Assembly: GCF_030552475.1 (NCBI RefSeq)
Contig: NZ_JAUPED010000012.1
Location: 51,027 to 115,026 of the forward strand
DNA from: Mariniflexile sp. AS56
Lineage (GTDB): Bacteria; Bacteroidota; Bacteroidia; Flavobacteriales; Flavobacteriaceae
DNA length: 64,000 bases
Direction of reading: 5' to 3'
In this document: positions 58,788 through 64,000 of the stretch, piece by piece
Position numbering within the stretch: the stretch's first letter is position 1
How the letters are laid out: each line of letters opens with the position of its first letter
The notes under the pieces: model-generated
Seen by the model: only the letters and a program-made list of their open reading frames with translations
What the model was told of the DNA's origin: nothing
Databases searched by the model: none
Translations under genes and position numbers: made by a program

Positions 58788-59510
58788 ATGGAACCTAAAA
58801 AAAATCCTAAAGCAAATGTTGGACGTAACAGTTCACTTTATTTCGCTATTGGTTTAGCGTTAATGTTATTCTTAACAAACTTCGCTATCAATTTCAAAAC
58901 GTATGACAAAGTAAATGTCGATATAGGTATGGTAAGTATGGATGAAGAATTGGATGAAGAAATTCCAATTACAAATCAATTACAAACACCACCACCACCA
59001 CCACCACCACCAGCTGCACCAGAAGTAATTGAGGTTGTAGAAGATGAAGAAGAAGTGGTAGAAACTGTTATTGAGTCTACAGAATCTAATCAAGAACAAA
59101 AAATTGTAAAGGTTGAAGCTGTAAAAGTAGCACCTTCTATTGAAGAAGATGTTGAGGTTCCTTTTGCTGTTATTGAAAACGTACCAGTATTTCCTGGTTG
59201 TGAAGGTGGAGATAACAATGCAAAAAGAAATTGTATGTCTAAGAAAATACAAGATTTTGTAAATAAAAAGTTTAATACAGATTTAGCTGGTGAATTAGGT
59301 TTATCAGGAAGACAACGTATTAATGTAATCTTTAAAATAGATAAATCAGGAGAAGTTGTTGGTATTCGTGCAAGAGCACCGCACCCAGGTTTAGAGAAAG
59401 AAGCTGCACGTGTTATTGGAATGCTTCCTAAAATGCAACCAGGTAAGCAACGTGGTAAAGCAGTAACTGTACCTTATTCATTACCAATTATTTTTCAAGT
59501 ACAAGATTAA
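58788..59510 (+). CDS. Energy transducer TonB (paralogue 1)
   Basis: 240 residues. One N-terminal membrane helix (about 16-35), an eight-proline run followed by alternating Glu/Val spacer (about 67-100) that spans the periplasm, and a C-terminal TonB domain (about 130-240) with VFPGCEGG, NVIFKIDKSGEVVGIRARAPHP and AARVIGMLPKMQPGKQRGK. The Cys pair (PGC...NC) is typical of Bacteroidetes TonB. It transmits proton-motive force to outer-membrane receptors. A perfect 15-bp terminator follows. Paralogue 2 is next. Confidence 0.93.
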   Translation: MEPKKNPKANVGRNSSLYFAIGLALMLFLTNFAINFKTYDKVNVDIGMVSMDEELDEEIPITNQLQTPPPPPPPPAAPEVIEVVEDEEEVVETVIESTESNQEQKIVKVEAVKVAPSIEEDVEVPFAVIENVPVFPGCEGGDNNAKRNCMSKKIQDFVNKKFNTDLAGELGLSGRQRINVIFKIDKSGEVVGIRARAPHPGLEKEAARVIGMLPKMQPGKQRGKAVTVPYSLPIIFQVQD

Positions 59511-59545
59511 TTTTTCTTAATATAAAGAAGGAATTTTATAATATA

Positions 59546-59584
59546 AAATCCCGTTACAAAATTTGTAACGGGATTTCTTTTTTT
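59546..59584 (+). terminator. Terminator after TonB paralogue 1
   Basis: The arms AAATCCCGTTACAAA and TTTGTAACGGGATTT are exact complements around one A, then a T-rich tract. The two TonB genes are thus probably separately transcribed. Confidence 0.88.
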
Positions 59585-59636
59585 GGTATGCTTATTGAGA
59601 CTTTATCATAATATTAACATTTAAACTTTAATTATT

Positions 59637-60422
59637 ATGAGTTATCCAAAGAAAACTCACGAACCCATTCGCCAAAATGGAGAAAACGTGAAAAAGTCGC
59701 AAAAGCATGATGCAAATTTACGAAAAAACTCAAGTCTTTATTTTCAAATAGGCTTAATTGTTTGCTTACTCGCCGCCTATGGGCTGTTAGAGATGAAATT
59801 TGAAAGAGTTCTCCCGAAAGTTGTTGATGCACGTCTACCCGATGAAACCTTCATGGCAGATGTTACCGTGTTTAAACCTGAAGTAGCCATGGTAGAAGAG
59901 CCCGTTACACAAAAGGCCAACAAGCCAACAGAACAATTTGTAGAGGTTCCAGATGAAACGCCAGATATTTTTATTGATGTTCCTGAAAAACCAACGACAC
60001 CAGTAACACAAAGTTTCGATCCGGGTATCGTAACCCTTGCGAAGAAACCAGTGGAGCCAGAAAATGTGCGTTTTGAAACCATCGAACACGTGCCTGTTTA
60101 CCCAGGTTGCGAGAATAAGAAAACGAATGTCGAAAAACGTAAATGTATGTCTGATAAAATTACGCTTCTCATTCAAAAAAAGTTCAACACCGATTTGGGT
60201 AGTGCATTAGGCTTATCTGGAAAGCAAGTAATCCGTACCCAATTTAAAATAGATAAAACAGGTAGGGTGAACGATGTTGAAGTAAGAGGGACGCATCCAG
60301 ACCTGGAAAAGGAAGCTGCACGTGTTATCAACATCATTCCAGAAATGACACCGGGGAAACAACGTGATAAGAATGTGGGGGTTATTTACACCTTACCAAT
60401 TATCTTTGAAGTACAAGATTAA
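59637..60422 (+). CDS. Energy transducer TonB (paralogue 2)
   Basis: 261 residues, clearly a duplicate of the preceding gene: it shares KNSSLYFQIGL at the membrane helix (about 31-55), VPVYPGCENK, KITLLIQKKFNTDL, LGLSGKQ and PGKQRDKNVGVIYTLPIIFEVQD. The spacer is Pro/Thr/Glu-rich rather than poly-proline, and the N-terminal cytoplasmic tail is longer (about 35 residues, basic). No promoter was pinned down; a terminator follows at 60445. Confidence 0.92.
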   Translation: MSYPKKTHEPIRQNGENVKKSQKHDANLRKNSSLYFQIGLIVCLLAAYGLLEMKFERVLPKVVDARLPDETFMADVTVFKPEVAMVEEPVTQKANKPTEQFVEVPDETPDIFIDVPEKPTTPVTQSFDPGIVTLAKKPVEPENVRFETIEHVPVYPGCENKKTNVEKRKCMSDKITLLIQKKFNTDLGSALGLSGKQVIRTQFKIDKTGRVNDVEVRGTHPDLEKEAARVINIIPEMTPGKQRDKNVGVIYTLPIIFEVQD

Positions 60423-60444
60423 TTTGAATATAATTTTAAAAGTT

Positions 60445-60480
60445 AAAAGCCGTTATCTATTCATGGATAATGGCTTTTTT
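60445..60480 (+). terminator. Terminator after TonB paralogue 2
   Basis: A 13-bp stem AAAAGCCGTTATC/GATAATGGCTTTT (one G-T pair) with an 8-nt loop, then TT. Confidence 0.85.
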
Positions 60481-60540
60481 AATAAGCGATTATTAAAAAT
60501 ATAGTATCTTTCTACCCTAAATCCACGTTAACATAAAACT

Positions 60541-62640
60541 ATGAAGCAATTCGTTGTTCTGTTCCTACTTTTTTCAAGCATTTCTATAAGTTCTCAAAAT
60601 AAGGCTTCTAATGAAAAACCACCTGTCTTTCCTAGTTGTGATAGTTTGACTATAGATGTCCTTCAGCATTGTTTTGACACGAAAGTTTACACCCATATTT
60701 ACAATACGTTTGAAGTGCCTGAAAAGGTAACAAAAGAAAATTATAAGGGTGAAGTGGTCGTGCTATTTGAGGTGGATACCACGGGGCAATTTAAAGTGCT
60801 TTACGTAGAAGCGATGTATGATGCCTTGAAAACCGAGGTGAAACGCGTGTTCTCCATGTTTCCAAAAGTTACACCAGGAACCTATAATGGACGCGCTACC
60901 TATACACAGTACACAATACCCATTCGTATCCCTTTGGTTAATCAAACAGTGGCAACACAGAATAGTGAAGCAGAGAACGAGCTAACGAAGTTAGAGCAGC
61001 AAGCTGTGGCTGAATTTGATAGTGTGAATGCTTCTTTAAAAGCATTTGAAGATAAAGCGTATTCCAGTCAATTAAATATCCCGTTTGTTCATAGTGATTA
61101 TGCCAAGTTTGATAGGCAAATGAATAGGATTGGTACCAATAGCCATACCGCATCCAAACCATTCATTTATGAGGATGTTTCAAAGTATTATGATTTTAAA
61201 GCTGAAAAAGATAAATTATTAAAGGAAGCCGATTCTTGGGGAAGTAGAAAACTTTGGAATGAACATCTCGTTCAATTACAAGGGCCTGATTATTGGTTTA
61301 CTATCGATCCTGTTTTCGATTTACAAACGGGAACAGATGCTAATGCCGATTTCAATTCCACCTACAATAACACCCGAGGCGTTTTAATACAAGGTGGTTT
61401 GGGAGATAAGCTGAGTTTTTCTGCATCTATTTTTGAAAGCCAAGGCCGCTTTGCCGAGTATGTAAATGACTATGCTGAAAGTTTAAAAGCCTTTGGGCCA
61501 GACCCAGCTATTATTCCTGGGCGTGGTATTGCGAAACGTTTTAAAACCGATTCTTATGATTATCCGGTGGCTGAAGCTTACCTGTCCTATGCGCCAGCTA
61601 AATTTATAAACGTGCAATTTGGGCATGGTAAAAACTTTATAGGTGATGGGTATCGCTCACTCTTATTAAGTGATGTGGCGAGTCCGCACCCGTTTTTAAA
61701 ATTAAACACCTCGTTTTGGAAAATTAAATATACCAATACATGGATGTGGTTGAAGGATGTACGTCCCGAGGTAGAAAACGATAAAGCCTTTTTAAGCAAG
61801 TACATTGCGAACCATTATTTAAGTTGGAACGTGTCTAGGAAATTAAATATAGGTTTATTCGAGTCGGTATTGTGGACTAATAGTAATGATAGAGGTTTTG
61901 ATGTAAACTATTTAAACCCCATTATATTTTATAGAGCCATTGAGTTTGAAACAGGTCAAGGTGCAGGTAATGCCATTTTAGGAGCTTCGGCAAAATATAA
62001 ATGGAACGACCATGTGAATATTTATAGCCAGTTTGTTTTAGATGAATTTTCGCTTAGTGATATAAAAGCAGGAGAAAAAAGTTATAAGAATAAATTCGGA
62101 TACCAGTTAGGTGTTAAATATTATAATGCCTTTAAGGTTGATAATTTATTGCTTCAGTTTGAATACAATAGAGTGCGCCCTTATACGTATTCGCATAATA
62201 CCATCGTGTTAAACTATGCGCACAACAACCAGTCGATGGCGCATTTATGGAATTCCAATTTTAGTGAAGCCATAATTATAGGTAGATACCATTATAAGCG
62301 TTGGTTTGCAAACGCCAAATTAATTTTTGGAGTTAGAGGATTTGATATTAATGACGGCACAGACAATTTTAGTTATGGTGGCGATATTTACAGAGATTAT
62401 TTCGATAGACCTTTCGATACCGGTGTTAAAGTAGGTCAAGGTATAAGAACCAATATTTTTAATGGGAACATACAAGCAGGTTATTTAATTAACCCAGCCA
62501 CCAACTTGAAAATTTTTACAGATATTACCGTTAGAAATTTTAATCCAGAGGCAGAAAATACGACCACTTTTAAAAACAATACCGTTTGGTTTAACTTCGG
62601 TATTAGAACCGATTTGTTTAATTGGTATTTTGATTTTTAA
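60541..62640 (+). CDS. remB: Gliding motility protein RemB
   Basis: 699 residues. A signal peptide (ending SISISS-Q) is followed by a region of about 110 residues resembling the C-terminal TonB domain of the two genes upstream: VFPSCDS, VVVLFEVDTTGQFK, VKRVFSMFPKVTPGTYNGRAT. From about residue 230 the protein is a large outer-membrane barrel with many aromatic strands (Wzi/capsule-assembly-like: GPDYWFTIDPVFDLQTG, FGHGKNFIGDGYRSLLLSD), ending in the strand NWYFDF. RemB is required for gliding in Flavobacterium johnsoniae, where I recall it downstream of sprA-gcvH-tonB. The name rests on this position and overall pattern. Confidence 0.78.
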   Translation: MKQFVVLFLLFSSISISSQNKASNEKPPVFPSCDSLTIDVLQHCFDTKVYTHIYNTFEVPEKVTKENYKGEVVVLFEVDTTGQFKVLYVEAMYDALKTEVKRVFSMFPKVTPGTYNGRATYTQYTIPIRIPLVNQTVATQNSEAENELTKLEQQAVAEFDSVNASLKAFEDKAYSSQLNIPFVHSDYAKFDRQMNRIGTNSHTASKPFIYEDVSKYYDFKAEKDKLLKEADSWGSRKLWNEHLVQLQGPDYWFTIDPVFDLQTGTDANADFNSTYNNTRGVLIQGGLGDKLSFSASIFESQGRFAEYVNDYAESLKAFGPDPAIIPGRGIAKRFKTDSYDYPVAEAYLSYAPAKFINVQFGHGKNFIGDGYRSLLLSDVASPHPFLKLNTSFWKIKYTNTWMWLKDVRPEVENDKAFLSKYIANHYLSWNVSRKLNIGLFESVLWTNSNDRGFDVNYLNPIIFYRAIEFETGQGAGNAILGASAKYKWNDHVNIYSQFVLDEFSLSDIKAGEKSYKNKFGYQLGVKYYNAFKVDNLLLQFEYNRVRPYTYSHNTIVLNYAHNNQSMAHLWNSNFSEAIIIGRYHYKRWFANAKLIFGVRGFDINDGTDNFSYGGDIYRDYFDRPFDTGVKVGQGIRTNIFNGNIQAGYLINPATNLKIFTDITVRNFNPEAENTTTFKNNTVWFNFGIRTDLFNWYFDF

Positions 62641-62644
62641 AACC

Positions 62645-62790
62645 ATTCCTACGAAAACAAGGATATCATAAATTAAATCTAAAAACTTTATTATTTGGGC
62701 GTTACCTGTATCCTAAAACAAGTTCAGGGAGCAGGTCGGGCTATCTATTACGATCTTCTTAAAACGTCATGCCGAGGACGAAGGAATCTG
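62645..62790. repeat. Cluster of dispersed Bacteroidetes-type palindromic repeats
   Basis: The gene-free 339 bp after remB starts with three short motifs: ATTCCT...AGGAT (62645-62663, a degenerate copy of the REP-like hairpin before ruvB); a GGGCGTTACC...GGTCGGGCT element (62697-62742) containing the nested hairpin CCTAAAACAAGTTCAGG (62712-62728); and CGTCATGCCGAGGACGAAGGAA (62765-62787). Each resembles intergenic repeats that I recall as widespread in Bacteroidetes genomes. 62791-62935 shows nothing recognisable. Confidence 0.5.
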
Positions 62791-62936
62791 TTAAATTTCA
62801 GTTCTTGCCAAAATCATGCTTGGGAAGACGAGATTATAGAGGTGAAAACTGAAAACAAATAAAAAGACACTTATATTTGTAAGTGAATATTTATTAATAT
62901 ATAAATTGGATATAGTTAATTGTCTATATTTAATTG

Positions 62937-63910
62937 TTGTGGTGCATATCGGGATTCGCGAAAAATCGAACTTAAACAAATGAAAATATACATATTTATA
63001 TTATTAATCAGCACTAATGTAATTGCTCAAATACAAAAAAAAGACACCTTGTATTTTAGCTATGATGAGAAATATATTTTATTTTCAGATTTCAACGATA
63101 CAGAAAAGTTTAATTATAAAAAATTTGAACAAAAAGTTGTTAAAAACATAAAATGGACAGGAACTGAAGGTTACTTTTTGTTAAAGAAATTAGATACTTT
63201 GTATAATTTGAATCCTAAAAAAATCCATTCTTTGAAAGGTTATGTTGAACAACGTAGCTTCTATTATCCAGGTAAATATAGTAGAACTGTAAACAGAAAA
63301 ATCTTAAAAGAAAATCTCTTTAACAAATATGTTATATTTATAGTTGATGATAATAATTTCATAAAAATTAGACAACATCCAAATGAAAACATTTATAATT
63401 CATATTATCCAATAAAATTCTCTGATGATAAAATAATCACCAAACCTTTAAGAGACACAATATTCATTAAATTTAACAAAAATATATTAACTAGAAAGCA
63501 AGACGTAAACGGAAAAAATTATTATTATTTAATAAAAAATTTAGACCAAGATTCGGAGACAACCTACTTTTCGGAACAACAAGAATATCTAAATATTGAG
63601 CCAACAGAAATTCTGAATTTACGAGAAATTATTGAAAAATCTGGTGCTTATTACGGTAAAGACAAGTTTAACGACTTTGACTTATTTAATTATTTTTCAA
63701 AAGCTGGGTATATTGTGTTTCTTGTTAAAGAAAATAAATGTGTTAAAGTGGAAATTAATAGTGTTATTGAATAAAATACGCACCACAACACAGTATATAA
63801 TTTATTGCTGGTTTCTTGCCTACTTACGAAAGTCTTCGCGGAATTTCTTTGTCCGTAATTATTTACTAAATTAGTTGCTTGAAACACGCAACAAACCATA
63901 TACAACAACG
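62937..63910 (+). mobile_element. Integron-type gene cassette
   Basis: The 974-bp unit starts at the TT of a left-edge GTTGTGGTGC (62936-62945). It contains one gene in the usual cassette orientation and ends with an attC-like palindrome beginning GCACCACAAC (63780-63789). These two 10-mers are exact reverse complements, the relation expected of the R' and R'' boxes of one circularised cassette. The right border is the G of GTTAGGC (63910-63916). No integrase is visible, and no palindrome precedes the left edge, so insertion at a secondary site is possible. Confidence 0.6.
62980..63774 (+). CDS. Secreted protein of unknown function, cassette-borne
   Basis: 264 residues from the ATG at 62980 (an upstream in-frame start at 62920 would run through the cassette border and lacks a signal peptide). 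A signal peptide (about 1-17, IFILLISTNVIA-Q) implies export to the periplasm or beyond. The mature protein is lysine-, tyrosine- and asparagine-rich, with no cysteine in its first half and one near the end (ENKCVKVEI). A weak internal repetition may exist: KDTLYFSYDEKYI... and RDTIFIKFNKNIL... each open a half containing DFNDTEKFNYKKF- or NDFDLFNYF-like segments. I recognise no family. The gene is more AT-rich than its neighbours and stops 6 nt before the attC-like site. Confidence 0.8.
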   Translation: MKIYIFILLISTNVIAQIQKKDTLYFSYDEKYILFSDFNDTEKFNYKKFEQKVVKNIKWTGTEGYFLLKKLDTLYNLNPKKIHSLKGYVEQRSFYYPGKYSRTVNRKILKENLFNKYVIFIVDDNNFIKIRQHPNENIYNSYYPIKFSDDKIITKPLRDTIFIKFNKNILTRKQDVNGKNYYYLIKNLDQDSETTYFSEQQEYLNIEPTEILNLREIIEKSGAYYGKDKFNDFDLFNYFSKAGYIVFLVKENKCVKVEINSVIE

Positions 63911-63916
63911 TTAGGC
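63780..63916 (+). other. attC-like recombination site
   Basis: A 137-bp imperfect palindrome. Outer boxes are GCACCACAAC (63780-63789) and GTTAGGC (63910-63916, exact GTTRRRY). Inner pairings: GTATATAATTTATTGC (63793-63808) with GCAACAAACCATATAC (63888-63903), 13 of 16; GTTTC (63811-63815) with GAAAC (63881-63885); and TTACG (63824-63828) with CGTAA (63854-63858). Mismatches are spaced regularly, as in folded attC sites. Length is at the upper end of the known attC range. Confidence 0.62.
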
Positions 63917-63923
63917 GTCATAT

Positions 63924-64000
63924 TGACTTGTCCGGAATAAAGGCTACATAATTTTAAACATTATGTATAAAAATGACAAAGTAATTAGACGTTACAGTGA
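63924..64000 (+). mobile_element. Left end of an IS3-family element, cut by window edge
   Basis: It starts near TGACTTGTCCGGAATAAA (from 63924), which looks like an IS3-type terminal repeat, and continues to orfA. It sits 8 bp inside the unit that follows the attC-like site, so the next cassette was probably interrupted. The exact end cannot be fixed without the right-hand repeat. Confidence 0.4.
63963..64000 (+). CDS. IS3-family transposase OrfA, first codons only
   Basis: The ATG at 63963 opens MYKNDKVIRRYS and runs off the window. This start resembles the beginning of flavobacterial IS3-family OrfA proteins, in which a basic start leads into a helix-turn-helix. Only 12 full codons are visible, so the call rests on recall of that N-terminus. 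Confidence 0.45.
   Translation, partial: MYKNDKVIRRYS

Noticed and set aside
58980..59252. A 90-codon minus-strand open frame ending in a tryptophan run
   Set aside because: It is the antisense of the poly-proline spacer of TonB paralogue 1.
62920..62979. Upstream in-frame start for the cassette gene
   Set aside because: It begins outside the cassette border and would bury the signal peptide behind 20 unrelated residues; the ATG at 62980 fits better.
63690..63908. A 72-codon minus-strand open frame at the right end
   Set aside because: It lies across the attC-like palindrome and the 3' end of the cassette gene, with no family resemblance; it is a by-product of the palindrome.

Overview
The window is an AT-rich chromosomal segment from a member of the Flavobacteriaceae (Bacteroidetes), probably a marine or gliding type. 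The evidence is: recurring Bacteroidetes promoter motifs (TAnnTTTG at -7 with TTG about 19 bp upstream), almost no Shine-Dalgarno sequences, an alternative complex III respiratory operon, type IX secretion genes (sprA, a PorP/SprF protein, a type B T9SS C-terminal domain) and remB. The genus cannot be resolved from sequence alone.

Layout. 1-4.4 kb, minus strand: translation genes rplM-rpsI, rpsB-tsf and pyrH-frr (frr runs off the left edge). 4.5-8.9 kb, minus: a DUF1801 protein, an outer-membrane barrel and polA. 9.0-10.7 kb, plus: a membrane metallophosphoesterase and a thioredoxin-fold protein without cysteines. 10.8-14.8 kb, minus: a polysaccharide deacetylase and a DUF2723/GT117 membrane protein. 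15.0 kb: tRNA-Gln(TTG). 15.2-16.1 kb, minus: a tandem universal stress protein. 16.2-20.9 kb, plus: rimP-nusA-infB, with a 12-bp leader hairpin in front of rimP. 20.9-21.3 kb, minus: a SPOR protein. 21.4-32.9 kb, plus: actABCDEF-coxBA, a complete menaquinol-to-oxygen branch (alternative complex III plus aa3-type oxidase). 33.0-41.2 kb, plus: a 1733-residue T9SS-secreted surface protein with three near-identical 519-bp tandem repeats, a PorP/SprF protein and an OmpA-family protein. 41.3-47.5 kb, plus: ruvB, a DUF4242/cyclase-like/AraC regulator, a berberine-bridge FAD oxidase, queG and a GAF histidine kinase. 47.7-62.6 kb, plus: maeB, ruvA, sprA, gcvH, a VanZ-like protein, two TonB paralogues and remB.

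The last 1.4 kb changes character. After remB comes an intergenic stretch of nested short palindromes typical of dispersed Bacteroidetes repeats. It is followed by a secreted protein of unknown function whose gene has the layout of an integron-type mobile cassette. A 10-base sequence at its left edge is exactly complementary to the first 10 bases of a ~137-bp imperfect palindrome just after its stop codon, and that palindrome ends in GTTAGGC, a perfect match to the attC core GTTRRRY. The next unit begins at that core and appears to be interrupted by the left end of an IS3-family element, of which only the first codons of orfA are inside the window. No integrase gene is visible. This cassette is the least ordinary feature of the window.

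Functional links: the act-cox operon provides aerobic respiration. SprA, the PorP/SprF protein, RemB, the OmpA-family protein and the large type B adhesin belong to type IX secretion, gliding and surface display. Two TonB paralogues sit beside remB, and RemB itself carries a TonB-C-like N-terminal domain. Operons and promoters were assigned from spacing and motifs only.
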